Assembly: GCA_032718475.1 (NCBI GenBank)
Contig: JAUCBJ010006272.1
Location: 46,711 to 110,710 of the forward strand
Length of the DNA stretch: 64,000 nucleotides
Reading direction: 5' to 3'
Origin: Nemertoderma westbladi
Lineage: Eukaryota > Xenacoelomorpha > Nemertodermatida > Nemertodermatidae
The notes under the pieces were generated by a model, which ran no database searches, was not told where the DNA came from, and was given only the letters and a program-made list of their open reading frames with translations. Both the position numbers and the translations under genes were made by a program. Positions within the stretch are counted from its first letter, which is position 1, and each line of letters starts with the position of its first letter. Shown here piece after piece: positions 32,830-44,212 of the stretch.

Positions 32830-33400
32830 TGATTCGTGGATACGGAGTTGTGGTGAAGATCTCCGAATTCGCAAGTGAAAGCCTGGTCTACCACCCGCAA
32901 GCTATCCGGGTCTGGTATTGCTGTCGTGCTCTTTAAAGGTGCTTTTTTTCCGTGCAGCAATATGGAGCCTATGCTGCTCTATGGACTATGGCAACCCATG
33001 CTGGGCCACCAAGGTCTATGGATAGTGCATATACTGTACCAGGATGCTGCGCAGGGTTCTCAACATTGCCTTTGACGCACACATATGCAATGAAGTCTTA
33101 TACAACTATGGCAACATTTCATTGCCAAGACACAGCATCACCCTGCAGAGAGGCCGCCTGAAGCCTGCTCGACACTGTTTTCGCCGGCAAGATCAACCTG
33201 TACTGTAGAGCCTACACAACCTTGTGCCGTGTCAGTCTGCTATGGTAAGAAGATACGTAATGGACAGCCAATGACTCTCAAACGCGTGCTCAAGAACACG
33301 AATTAGAACATGAGTGAACTAGGAAAGTAAGTATCGCTTACCGCGAGATCTTACTGGGTCCACCGTCACTGCACCTTAGTGCAGCTAGGCTATTATCAAC
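32830..33400 (+). pseudogene. Highly degraded 3' end of a non-LTR reverse transcriptase
   Basis: Short translated blocks resemble the C-terminal region of the family at 33947-35405: a tyrosine-rich block (LLYGLW), RMLRRVLNIAFDAHIC, LYNYGN, and HCFRRQDQPV. They are spread over different frames with many indels. This is an older, diverged relative, not a recent copy. Confidence 0.6.
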
Positions 33401-33946
33401 ATCAGCTACCATAATAAAAATTTGTTGCGTTGAAATGAATGTTTTATTTAAAAAAAATACACAAAAAAAATTTTCGCAACATGTTCTACTATCACTACTA
33501 GCTCGTGCTCATCATCATATGCTGTTCAGTTGCGGGAGTTCTTAATTTTCAATTTCATCAGTAACAAATTTTTATCAAGATTTCAAATCTGAACACCGTT
33601 TAGCAAGATCTGGGTTTCTGAAGGTTTGACTGTCCGTCATTCTGTCCCCAAAACAATAGAAGGCATGTCTAAAAAAGACAGATAGTCTGATTACTTGCTC
33701 AGTGACTTAGTTTCCAATCTCAGTTTTATAATTTGGCGTCGACGTTTATGTCTGTACCGTATGTCTGTCAGTCTGTCCGTCAAACTATTACCGTCAATCT
33801 GACAGCCAAACAGACAATTAGTAAATTATCAAATGTGAAAATAAATGACCACTCGAAATTAATTCTGCGATCAGGAAACCCCATAGCTAAACTTTTTGCT
33901 AGATGGTGTGCCCTTTTTCAGCGACTAGGAAACCCGCATTTCAATA
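33401..33946. other. Intergenic or intronic sequence without identified features
   Basis: A short GTCTGTC/GTCAATCTG-rich stretch lies near 33745-33815. No coding or RNA gene is seen. Confidence 0.5.
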
Positions 33947-35405
33947 GACATGTACCGAAAAACAAGAGTCCCACAAGAAATGAAAACAAATAAGTTGGTG
34001 CCAGTTTCCAAGAAGGGCTACCTAACACTCTATGGTTCTTTTCGGGGAATCTCATTGATCTCGATTGCTGCAAAGCTATACAATAGAATTCTATTAAATC
34101 GCATCAGGGATCCCATTGAGAGACTGCTCCGTGGAAATCAGAATGGGTTCCGTAAAGGTCGTGGGACCATGGAACCCACTTTGGCTCTTAGAAGGATAAT
34201 TGAAGATTTATCAAAAAAGAAAGACAGGCATCTGGCTGTTATCTTTGTTGACTTCTTCAAGGCCTTTGATTCAGTATCCCGCTCACGTATGTTCAGCTTA
34301 CTTTCATTATATGGGATTCCTGATGAAATTATTGCAGCAATCAGATCAGTATACGATGGTTCGACAACATTTGTGTCTACTGTTGATGGTGACACAGAAC
34401 CATTTGAAGTGTTATGAGGCGTCCTCCAGGGAGACACACTTGCACCATTCTTGTTCATAATTGTGGTTGACTATGTTCTACGCATGTCCTTAGATCATCA
34501 TAAAGATGATGGGGTGATGATAACTCCACCTACTGGCTCCAGAAGTCGAGGAAATCCTGCCAAGTACCTAACTGATCTAGACTTTGCTGATGACTTAGGA
34601 GTACTCTCAGAATCACTAGAGGGAGCCCAACGGCTCCTCAGCTCATTAGAACATGCTGCTTCTAGTGTTGGTCTTTTTATTAACTCCAGAAAGATCAAAA
34701 TTTTGACAGTTAACTTTGAAAGTTCTCAGCAAGTCTCTCATCGGATGAGCATAAGCTCAAAGGATGGTATGCTTGAGCATGTGGACGACTTCTGTTACCT
34801 GGGATCATGGATCTGGAAGTCAGGTGAGGACCTTCGAATACGTAAGGGAAAGGCATGGGCAGCCTTGAATAGGCTTTCCAGGATTTGGAAGTCACCGAGA
34901 ATTAATCGGAAACTTAAGGTCCGATTATTTAGAGCAGCAGTAGTTCCAGTACTCCTCTATGGGAGTCCATGCTGGGCTCTAACTGCTGAGGATACCAAAT
35001 CTCTGGATGGCACATTCACAAGAATGCTACGCCGGGTTCATTGTGTCAAGTACAATGCACACATCTCCAACCAGACACTATATAACATTGGAGGTGTCTC
35101 ATTGGTTCCCCCAAGCTTGACACTAGAACAAAATCGCCCCCGCTTTGCAGGACATTGCTTTCGCCGTGAGGACCAGCCAGTGTATAATCTTGTACTTTGG
35201 CAGCCTCATGGAGTGAATAAGCATGGTGGACAGCCCATGACTTTCTTGAGACGCATCTTAAAGGACACTGGTCTTGAAGATGCGGATGATCTAGCAAATG
35301 TCATGGGTGATAGGGAGTTGTGGCGGCGCAATTTTGTCGACATGCCGGCACAGCATTCTTAAAAATGCAGCTGCAATGCAGCATGCAGATACTAGTAGTA
35401 GTTCT
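33947..35405 (+). pseudogene. APE-type non-LTR retrotransposon, 5'-truncated copy (reverse transcriptase)
   Basis: A 471-codon frame (33950-35362) interrupted only by TGA at 34415-34417, where the related copy at 62152 onward has TGG. It encodes reverse transcriptase: KLVPVSKKG and GSFRGISLIS, then FVDFFKAFDSVS (motif A), LQGDTLAPFLF, and LDFADDLGVLS (the YADD-type active site). A conserved C-terminal region follows with CWALTAEDT, RFAGHCFRRED and LWQPHG. The 5' end is truncated at ACATGTACCG and the 3' end reaches ACTAGTAGTAGT, the family's short repeat tail. The most intact reverse transcriptase of this family in the window. Confidence 0.9.
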
Positions 35406-36074
35406 TTTAGCTACATACTGTATATATTGATAGACATTCTTAACAGTCAGAATTATCAGTCATTTTTTGCGCGGGAAGGTTTAAACTTTAAAGGCAATTA
35501 TCAGGGAGTGGCATTTCTACTACTCCGCCAATTTTCTACCAATTTGTACATTTTTGGTATAATACAGCAGATCTATATATATATATATGCAATAATACAA
35601 TTCGAGCAGATTTTCTAGTTTTGCCAATATTCGTCTGTTATACAGTACTGCACCTTGTTTACAAAGAATACGGAACTTTTTTTAAAAAGTTGAAATTTAT
35701 TTTATAAAATAGCGGTATTTTCCTTGAAAAGCTCAAACTTTTCATGCAAAAATAGAAATGGGAACGATTGACGCAGTTTGAGTGCCGTAAATCAAACGAA
35801 ACTGTCCGTCATTACCTTTCCCCTATCCAACAGACCTGCAGTACCGGTACTAATAACAATCCCAATATAGGCCTACAGTAATGTCTGAAAATAGCGCCCC
35901 AAAATAGCGACTGAAATATAATAAAATGCACGGGTGAGTGAGTGAAGAACAACAGTACTGTAGTACTGGTTTTGATTTTGAGGCACCAAATACAGTAGGT
36001 GGTACAGTAGCTAACCTTGAATTTTAATAAGGTACTTTACCATTTACATCCTGTAGGTTTTATTTTGAGAACAT
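35406..36074. other. Spacer upstream of the B-box gene
   Basis: No gene. The segment CATTTACATCCTGTAG just before 36055 could be a splice acceptor for an upstream 5' UTR exon of the B-box gene. No promoter element is clear. Confidence 0.4.
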
Positions 36075-37874
36075 ATGTTGCTTCCATCTATAATGGAACG
36101 GGAGTTAAACGTTAAACCTTCTGATTTAGTTCCAGGAGTTGAACCGACGGGATATGGTAATGATGCAATCGTTGTGGATAATCAGGTAACAGCCGACGAC
36201 TCTAAAGAATGGGATATGTGCCGAATTCATCATTTAAACAAACGTCATTATTGCGATGGTTGCGTATCAATTGTGTGCCGTCAATGCCATTATGTTGACA
36301 ATGTTTCCAAAGATCACGAGGTATCTTATGCCACTGAAGTCTGCCACTCCCTCAGAGGAAACTTAGAACAGGACTCATTGAAACCCAGATTGCGATTGGC
36401 AAAACATTTATTGGTGTTAGATGGAGTTCTGGAAGATTTGAACGATGCAGCTAAAGCTTGTACTGCTGACATCAGGAAAGACTTCGAATATTTATTCAGC
36501 GAAGTAAAAGATGCAGAAGATAAAAGATTAAAGGAAATTCACTATTTAAAGAGCAAAATGGTTTCTAAAATAACGAAAGCAAGGGAACATCTAGGTAACA
36601 TAGATGTTCCTAGTGACATTGAACCGTATATGGAGAAAACTAATTCAGAGTTACTGAATGAAATAGCAGAAGTCAAGAACTTATTGAAAAAATTTAAAGA
36701 TATCGATCAACAGATTACGGAAGTGGAAAGGGTTGGCGTGCAGCAATTGCGATACATTTCGGTAGATAAAGCGACATTACCGAATGCCTTGATGGGGGTT
36801 ATTGGTCGAATAATAATTAGCAGCGATGGGGGAGATGATGTAGTGGTCCCAGTAGATGAAGCATATAGTATGTTAGATCCAGGAGAAGAACTTGTTGAGG
36901 TGGTGGAACAGTTTCACATCCACCAATACGAGAAGGTTTTATCAGAAGATCCAAAAATAATGGAAACTTGTCAAATAGACTGCAGGAAAACAGGAATCCT
37001 TGAGGTTGGCCCCATTGCAGGTAGTTACGAGGGTATCCTGGGGATAACCGACTCATTATCCAACCGCATTTTATTTTACAAGATAAACGAAGACAATGGT
37101 TCAATGAATCTTCAAGGGACACCAGTGACTTTACATTCCGATTGCAGCTCCTCAAAGAAACATATTAAATTTTTAGACCGCCGTTACAATAGAGTCAGCT
37201 CTACCTATAGGCACTACTGGATCGCAGCTACCGAAGAATGCGTCTTCGTTATAGACAGAGAAGCTACTGGTGGCGGCACAGTCAAACATTTGTGCCTCGG
37301 TAATGAAACATATAGAGGTCAAGCGATAGGATCTATAGTCGGTATCACTACTTACAGTGGGTCTTATTTGCTAACGAGCAACAATAATGTAATTCTATTG
37401 GACCCATGTGAATGTTCGATTTGTTGGATATCTTGCCTTAATTCGCCGGGTATGTTCATTAGTCCTCGGTTTGGGTATGGCAGTTTCACTGTTGGTTTAT
37501 ATGAACCCATCAAACAGACAGTATCGATCTGTCAATGTAAGTCTATTGGCTACAAACCCAATATGTCTCTGGTATTGGAAACAACGCGTTCTATTCTAGA
37601 TTGTGGTAACTCTGCGCCTATTGGGGTAGTTGAAACTCTCTGGAAAGGAAGCCGAATGTCGCATTTCGTACTTCCAATCGAAGAAGATGATAAACATTTT
37701 CTCGGAATTTATAAACGGATTGAAGAAGTAGGAAAGAAAGTAGCTCGATTGGCTGTGTTACCAGTGAACGGGTTCGGTGGGACGGCTACAGTTGTGAAGG
37801 ATGGAGCAAGCATTCCAAAGGGTATATTCCTGTTTGAAACTGGAAACAACTGCTTAGTTTATCTTAAGTTCTGA
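36075..37874 (+). CDS. B-box and coiled-coil (TRIM-like, RING-less) protein
   Basis: An uninterrupted, intronless frame of 599 codons. Residues about 49-81 form a B-box zinc finger (C49, H52, C60, C63, C68, C71, H81, from CRIHHLNKRHYCDGC and CRQCHYVDN). A long helical coiled coil follows (about 95-235, including KLLKKFKDIDQQITEVER). The C-terminal 350 residues are globular, rich in short beta-like segments, and I cannot assign them to a named domain; a propeller-like fold as in other TRIM proteins is possible. There is no RING finger, so E3 ligase activity cannot be claimed. TRIM/B-box proteins are often expanded in invertebrates and act as scaffolds or immune regulators. The single-exon structure could reflect a retrogene or a family that normally lacks introns. 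ATG choice: 36075 is first; another Met is six codons later. Confidence 0.82.
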   Translation: MLLPSIMERELNVKPSDLVPGVEPTGYGNDAIVVDNQVTADDSKEWDMCRIHHLNKRHYCDGCVSIVCRQCHYVDNVSKDHEVSYATEVCHSLRGNLEQDSLKPRLRLAKHLLVLDGVLEDLNDAAKACTADIRKDFEYLFSEVKDAEDKRLKEIHYLKSKMVSKITKAREHLGNIDVPSDIEPYMEKTNSELLNEIAEVKNLLKKFKDIDQQITEVERVGVQQLRYISVDKATLPNALMGVIGRIIISSDGGDDVVVPVDEAYSMLDPGEELVEVVEQFHIHQYEKVLSEDPKIMETCQIDCRKTGILEVGPIAGSYEGILGITDSLSNRILFYKINEDNGSMNLQGTPVTLHSDCSSSKKHIKFLDRRYNRVSSTYRHYWIAATEECVFVIDREATGGGTVKHLCLGNETYRGQAIGSIVGITTYSGSYLLTSNNNVILLDPCECSICWISCLNSPGMFISPRFGYGSFTVGLYEPIKQTVSICQCKSIGYKPNMSLVLETTRSILDCGNSAPIGVVETLWKGSRMSHFVLPIEEDDKHFLGIYKRIEEVGKKVARLAVLPVNGFGGTATVVKDGASIPKGIFLFETGNNCLVYLKF

Positions 37875-37941
37875 TTGATACAACACAAATATAATAAGTA
37901 GGCCTACACAGTAGAACACCATGTCCAGGAATAATTGTCGT

Positions 37942-38180
37942 AAATATATAATGTAGATAGGACAATATGATAATGCTCTCCATAGCGAAAAATATCAACC
38001 GGCCCTATTGGGGCTCGAACCCGGTACCTTTTCATCCGGTCTGGTAGCTCAGTACAGTCACCCGGCTGATGATAACCAGAAGTTTGAAACCTAGGTACCG
38101 GGTTCGAGCCCCAATAGGGCCGGTTGATATTTTTCGCTATGGAGAGCATTATCATATTGTCCTATCTACATTATATATTT
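37942..38180. repeat. Perfect 87-bp inverted repeat with tRNA-like sequence
   Basis: Arms 37942-38028 and 38094-38180 appear exactly complementary, separated by 65 bp. The right arm begins GGTACCGGGTTCGAGCCCC, containing a B-box. The spacer on the plus strand carries CTGGTAGCTCAGTACAG, an A-box-like motif at tRNA spacing from it. Transcription would give a very long hairpin. It resembles a tRNA-derived element that has formed a foldback. Confidence 0.85.
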
Positions 38181-40204
38181 AATTCACCGTCACTCACCCC
38201 ACAACAATTCATTTATTATTAAAAATGTCGTAAATGACTAACATGCCAACCCCCCCCCCCCAAATTTTATACACTCTTAATGAGATTGCATGAAATTTAA
38301 AACATAGAATTTTATAAATTTAGAATTAGAATTTTTAGAATTTTAATTTAAAATTGAGAATTTTTATTTTCGCTTTCAATCTTTAGCTACAAGTGTTTAA
38401 AAAAACTGTCTCCGTCGACATTGCACCTGTTAAACCAAGGCTATTCTATTACAATTGGTTACACAGTAGTTATTTTTCAACTTTAAACTAAGTTGTTGGT
38501 ACCATTGGAAAGCTGGCCGGGTCAGTGGGTAGGCCATGCCAGGTTTCCAAATATGTAACACAATCTGGATTTCGTTGAAAAATAGCTAAGATATGGGCGT
38601 TCGACACTTGCATGGTTTTCCATGGATTTCTAGAATATAATTTATACCAGGGCTAGAAATTATGTAGCTATTGGTAAAATAAAAATACTAGTTCAGACCT
38701 ACTTGTTAATTACTGCTAATAGTAATAGTGTACTGTACATAGCATGTTGGCTCGATTTTAGGGGTTATTATGATATTATTATAACATTTACTTGTCTTCA
38801 TAGGAAATATCAGCTTTTGTTCTAGAATAAGAGTAAGAATTTCTGGCCATGTTGTTCTAGCTAGTATTGTATTTATTGTGGTAGCTTATGATTATTTATT
38901 GCATTGCATTATTTCCACGTTATTTCTGTCTATTTCTATTTACTAGCTAATTTATTAGGCTTTTTATTTAATTAATAATATCTAGAACATAATCTACACT
39001 TATTTAGAATATATAAATGTTCATGAACATAATATTTAATGTTCTAGAATAGATTAAAAACTATACAAAGTTATTATTTGTTGATTTTCTTTTTAATGTT
39101 TGCGGATGTGGATGTTCGGTGTTGTTATACTACTGTATTATTTATGCGCCTTTACACATTTCGTGCTGATCAATATAATCAAATTACAGTGTTGATATAG
39201 TGAAGCTATGTGAAATTGTAGACAACAAACCATTATATAAGTACCACCAATAGAGTGTCACCCAAAATTAGATAATTTGACACACAAAAAATTATTTTGT
39301 TATATTATGTCAACTTAACAGCGTTCTGGTGAATTAATCGTAACGCTGCAAATTACTACTTTGCAGCGTTGCGGCCTATAGGACGGAACGCTGCAAAGTA
39401 ATCAATGACATGGAAACAACTTCAATTACCGTATTCCAGAATGTATTATTTCCATTTATGTTAATGAGTGCTTCTTTATTATCCAGTTTGCAGTGACGGG
39501 ACTAGCTACTGTATGAAAATAATAACGTTTAACGTGTTCTGTACCTATTCCATTATGTCGAAACGTCCAATTGAAGACACTAAAATGACCAAATAAAATA
39601 GCGTGATATATGCGATAGTGTTCAGTAAAACTGAACTGACACAGACGGACGGTGACTAAGTATGCTTCAGTCGACTATAGTCAAGATGGATTAACGATTT
39701 ATCAAACCCATGCAGGAGATAACTTCCAATAAACTTTAATTACTGTAGATTTATATGTATAATTAATACTGTGTACCTGTTAATAAATTTCACTTATATT
39801 CGATATAGAACATGACTAAAATGTATAATTACATTTATATGTATAATTAATACTATGTGTACCTGTTAATAAATTATATAATTACATTATATACAGAAAT
39901 ACACTTATATTCGATATAGTACATCCTTTCTTCACATACCGAATTTTGCTGCACAGGCTAACTGCATCGAAATCTTGTATACCACCGTGAACCTTGTTTA
40001 TATGTTGCCTAGCAGCAGTTGTGGTAGTGCTGAACTCTCATTGGTAACTACCGGTGCAGGTATTCTTGCGTCCTATTGGCTACGTTCTATTTTTGCAGTA
40101 TTACTTGTTTATATAGTCGATGTTCATCCCATTACTCTCAGGCGTAACCTAACAACATATTAGCCTGTTGCGAGTCATTGTACAGTAACTACAGGACTCG
40201 TAAT
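38181..40204. other. Intergenic or intronic region without genes
   Basis: AT-rich. It holds a perfect small hairpin AACGCTGCAAA ... TTTGCAGCGTT at 39345-39373, related to the end of the hairpin repeats at 32485 and 42655, and a tandem duplication of about 95 bp (39744-39826 and 39837-39925) sharing TATATGTATAATTAATACT. Confidence 0.55.
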
Positions 40205-40310
40205 ATTTCACCTTGCTGCATGCATTGTAGCTTGCTGCATGCATTTTAACATCTTGCTGCATGCATTGTAGCTTGCTGCATGCATTTTAATATCTTGCTG
40301 CATGCTTTAC
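40205..40310. repeat. Short tandem repeat CTTGCTGCATGCATTNTA
   Basis: Five or six copies of CTTGCTGCATGCATT alternating with TTAACAT or GTAG. It contains the palindrome TGCATGCA. Confidence 0.85.
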
Positions 40311-40671
40311 TATAATTGCTTTACTATTGTTGATGAATATACAAGACCAGAGATCAAACCAACTCGATTTCCACACGGTTAGTGCTGACTGCGCCCTGTC
40401 TGTAATAGATTCGGTTCATTTTAGTGCGAGTGTGTGCGTCCATAGTACTGCAATATTATTCCCCAACTGGTAACTAACATCTATTGACATTATGTATGAC
40501 TGTGACTATGTAAACTGTGCGCTTACCACGCACTAAGTCCAACATAGTGTCCTACCTGTAATATATGTAAGTCACACGTACATTTACTCGCCAACAACAC
40601 AATATAATGGAACAGTTTACACGTAACTATTACTTTCCTCCCTTGAAGCAGTTTATAAGCGCCGAAGCTAT
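40311..40671. other. Spacer before the solo LTR
   Basis: Nothing recognised. Confidence 0.5.
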
Positions 40672-40676
40672 ATACT

Positions 40677-41862
40677 TGTAAAGGCTTTTGCGGATCTAGC
40701 TAGTTATTTTCCCCGCAAAGTACTCTGTAGGTGTTTTAACGGACATAAAAAGCCGTTTCCTTACTGTACCGGTGTTTTAGTGGACATAAAAAGCCATTTC
40801 TTCTGTATGTGTACTTTAGCGGACATAACTAGCGATCTTATGCCGCAATAAGCCAAAATCCTCTTGATACAGTGTAGTTACCATGACGACATCTAACAGC
40901 TGATATGTCCACGTGTAACATTTCTTTGTTCTTTGTTCGTTCTTTGTTCGGTCGACCAATCAGAGCGTTTTTTGACTCTGTGTTGGAGATTGTATACAGA
41001 AGCTCATGCAATTCAGTCAGTATGTGTATTTTGTCCACAGCCAGAAGACCGGCTTTGGAATTACTGTGTTTCAGGCTTTAGCCAAACATTAGTAGGCTTT
41101 GGTCATAGAAACGTATAACTGTTATCACGCAAACTCACCTAATCACAAGTCAGTGTGTCAAATCATATTGTAAACTACAAACACCGCATTTTTACTGCTA
41201 TTTGCTGTCGGTTATTAATTATATCAGTTGATGGAATATTATTATATTGGATAATATCGATAAATAATTATAAAACCCCCAATCTTCTTGATATACTGAA
41301 GGTAAGAGACCGGTTACATACAACAATTGCGACTTACATTAAAGTGGTTTTGGAGTGAATCTAATGCTATTTAATAGGCACTACATGTGTCGGTTGCTGT
41401 TCTCTTTATATGTGACTAAAATTAGTGAAGGTCGGCAGATCGGTGTGCAGCATTGTGCGGTAGTGTGCATGATTGTGACTGATAACAAAGCATCTCCTAA
41501 AGAATGCGCTTTATACGTGAATCCATAGCCATCCCGTTGTGTCTAGTGTAAGTCATAACTCTGTTTACATATTTAGAGCGCCACGTCCTAAAGGAACTGT
41601 TAATATTTCCCGAAAGTGAATAATATTTGTCAGAAATTATATGTTAACGATCAGTCGAATAATACAGTAGGCCTACACCGCAATAAGGTCAAAGCTTCCG
41701 AATCCAGTCTCCCGGGTATATCCAGCGGGTGAATGGTCGCGCATAGACTGGCTTCGGCTAATGTAGTGTATCAAAAACTCGTCATAGGCTAAAGTCGATT
41801 TATAACCTAGAAGACACCTAAATTTGGCAGGTTAAACTGCTAAAGGTCTGAAAGCGCGAACA
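40677..41862 (+). mobile_element. Solo LTR of the same BEL/Pao lineage, with ATACT duplication
   Basis: It starts TGTAAAGGCTTTTGCGGA and ends AAAGCGCGAACA, matching the ends and much of the interior of the BEL/Pao LTRs but more diverged. It is flanked by ATACT at 40672-40676 and 41863-41867, a perfect 5-bp duplication. No internal sequence is present, so it is a solo LTR formed by recombination between two LTRs. Its U3 has at least three tandem units around GGTGTTTTAACGGACATAAAAAGCC-like sequence (40728-40830). Confidence 0.9.
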
Positions 41863-41867
41863 ATACT

Positions 41868-42654
41868 TATAGTGATTGATTGTACATTCAGGTCAGATAT
41901 ATATATTAAATAATATATATATTTCAATTTTCAATTTCAATTTCAATTTCAAGTTTATTCATCGGGCAGAGCCCATAAAACATACTGTACAGATTATTTC
42001 TACCAAATTTAACAGCATAGCACAATTAATACCTGAATGCACAAGGATACATTGAATACTATATAGAATACTAAATTAAATCGATATCCAAGGTACCGCA
42101 TTTTCAATTTGAAAGCACAATATTATACAAAAAAAAACAAAAAAAAGATACACTCAGGCACTGCCCAACCAATACCGAAAGAATAGCAATTCCCATTACT
42201 GAATTAAAAATATTAAAATTGAGTACCGGTCGCTCAGGTGTGATGTATTCAAAAAAAAATAATAAGATATACATTGAATTAATTCATATTATATAGTATT
42301 TGCAAGGATTTGAAATATGAGAAGGTCACGATAATGTGGGGGCAAGCCATGAAGTGGGGGGTGAGCTTTACAGAAGCAGCACATCCCATCGATCAGTGAG
42401 ATATGAGTAACCTAAGTTTGCACAAGCTACAAGGATTGGATTGCAGGAAATTGCGACGCGATTACGCAACGAGAATGCCAGTACCCGGCTGACAGCCCTA
42501 TATACACACATACTTTCGTGAGTGTTCCTGCTGTGCGGCAGGTACCCCAAGGCACTTGATAACACACATAAGCGCTACAGAAAGACTCGTAGCGGCATCT
42601 GTAGGTTAGCCTCCCGTAAAAGCCTTGACACCGAACGCTATAAGTTGACATAAT
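41868..42654. other. Repeat-rich spacer
   Basis: Contains a (TTTCAA)n simple repeat at about 41925-41953, followed by A-rich sequence with runs such as AAAAAAAACAAAAAAAAG. No gene is seen. Confidence 0.5.
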
Positions 42655-42800
42655 GTAACAAAATTACATACACCATTGCTTGCATAGGTCACTTTTCAGC
42701 GTTAAAGACCCTTGTTTATTTATGTAAACCTCCTTCGCTGCGGTCGCTCGGTACATAAATAAACTCGGGTCATAACGCTGCAAAGTGCTACTTTGCACAC
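42655..42800. repeat. Hairpin-forming interspersed repeat, copy 2
   Basis: Homologous to 32485-32715, with the same GTTTATTTATGTAAACCTCC ... TACATAAATAAACTC hairpin and the GCTGCAAAGTGCTACTTTGC end. Confidence 0.7.
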
Positions 42801-42879
42801 AATGATGTAAATAGTTATAGTACCAAATATGTTTTTATGTAGCACCAATTTGCATCCCCAATTTTGAATATCTCTCTCA

Positions 42880-43140
42880 CCAAAAACAAGTATTCGTCCC
42901 CCAAAAACAATAATTCATCTCTAAAAACAAGAACCCATCCACCAAAAATAATCCCCCCCATAAAAAAAACAATTATTTATCCCCAAAAAACAATTATTTA
43001 TCCCCAAAAAACAATTATTCATTCCCCCAAAAACAATTATTCATACCCCAAAAACAATTATTCATCCCCCAAAAACAAATATTCAATATCCCTAAAATAA
43101 TTACTTGTCAACCAAAAACAATTCTTCCAGCACCAAATAT
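42880..43140. repeat. Degenerate tandem repeat, about 21 bp unit
   Basis: Repeated CCCCCAAAAACAATTATTCAT-like units, strongly A/C-rich on the plus strand, with length variation. No coding potential. Confidence 0.85.
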
Positions 43141-43439
43141 TTTAATATTTTAATTTTTTATTTTGGTTAAAAAAAATATATATATTTTAAGGAAAATGTA
43201 TTTGTAATTTTTTAAATAATAATATATTATATTACAGTAATAAAAATTAATTTGATAAAATTTAATGTTAAAAAAAATAATTGTTTTTGATGTTTGAATA
43301 ATTTTATTTGGGATGAGTTTATTTTATTTGGTATTGAATAATGTTTTGGTGTAACAATATTTAAATTAGTGTTAATTTGGTGAAATTCTCATCAATTTTG
43401 GATAGCCATAATTTATGAATGAATTATCCATATTATGCT

Positions 43440-43638
43440 AGGGTGAATAGGTGTGTCTTTAGCTTCGGTTTAAAAAGTTCCAGGTTGTCGAGGATCCTTA
43501 TTCGTTCCATAACCGTGGTGCTGAATTAATAAATGCTCGCCCTTCTAAGGTGATGCAGTTATAACGAGGTATGACTAATTTCCTTGTCTCACTACTACGC
43601 ATTGAATACCTCGAATTCGACTGCAGTTCTATCATGTT
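43440..43638 (-). pseudogene. CR1/L2-like non-LTR element, C-terminal fragment
   Basis: The minus strand encodes pieces of a CR1/L2-type reverse transcriptase tail: GRAFINSAPRLWNE and then LFKPKLKTHLFTLA. Stop codons and shifts are present. It is the continuation of 44213-44715, from which it is split by the insertion at 43639-44212. Confidence 0.72.
43631..43638. repeat. Target-site duplication ATCATGTT (left)
   Basis: Eight bases repeated at 44213-44220, flanking the inserted truncated retroelement. Confidence 0.75.
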
Positions 43639-44212
43639 ACACTACTACTAGGATCGGCATGCTGCATTGCAGCTGCATTTTTAAGAATGCTGTGCCGGCT
43701 TATCGACAAAATTGCACCGCCACAACTCCCTATCACCCATGACATTTGCTAGATTATCCGCATCTTCAAGACCAGTGTCCTTTAAGAGGCGTCTCAAGAA
43801 AGTCATGGGCTGTCCACCATGCTTATTCACTCCATGAGGCTGCCAAAGTACAAGATTATGGACTGGCTGGTCCTCACGGCGAAAGCAATGTCCTGCAAAG
43901 CGGAGGCGATTTTGTTCTAGTGTCAAGCTTGGGGGAACCAATGAGACACCTCCAATGTCATATAGTGTCTGGTTGGAGATGTGTGCATTGTACTTGATAC
44001 AATGAACACGGCGTAGCATTCTTGTGAATGTGCCATCCAGAGATTTGGTGTCCTCAGCAGTTAGAGCCCAGCATGGGCTCCTATAGAGGAGTACTGGAAC
44101 TACTGCTGCTCTAAATAATCGGACCTTAAGTTTCCGATTAATTCTCGGGGACTTCCAAATCCTGGAAAGCCTATTTATTCAAGGCTGCCCATGCCTTTCC
44201 CTTACGTATTCG
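43639..44212 (-). pseudogene. APE-type non-LTR family, 5'-truncated copy nested in a CR1/L2 element
   Basis: A minus-strand copy of the 3' part of the family at 33947-35405. The frame at 43681-44019 is intact and ends in the conserved AQHS terminus, with HCFRREDQPVHNLVLW. The 5' truncation is at about 44212 and the 3' end has the CTAGTAGTAGT tail. The 8-bp duplication on both sides marks it as an ordinary target-primed insertion. Confidence 0.88.

Noticed and set aside
37981-38125. A functional tRNA gene
   Set aside because: A-box-like and B-box sequences exist, but the T-stem and acceptor stem do not pair well, so a tRNA-derived repeat is more likely.
42880-43140. CRISPR-like array
   Set aside because: The repeats are degenerate, without unique spacers of constant length, in a eukaryotic context. 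This is a simple tandem repeat.
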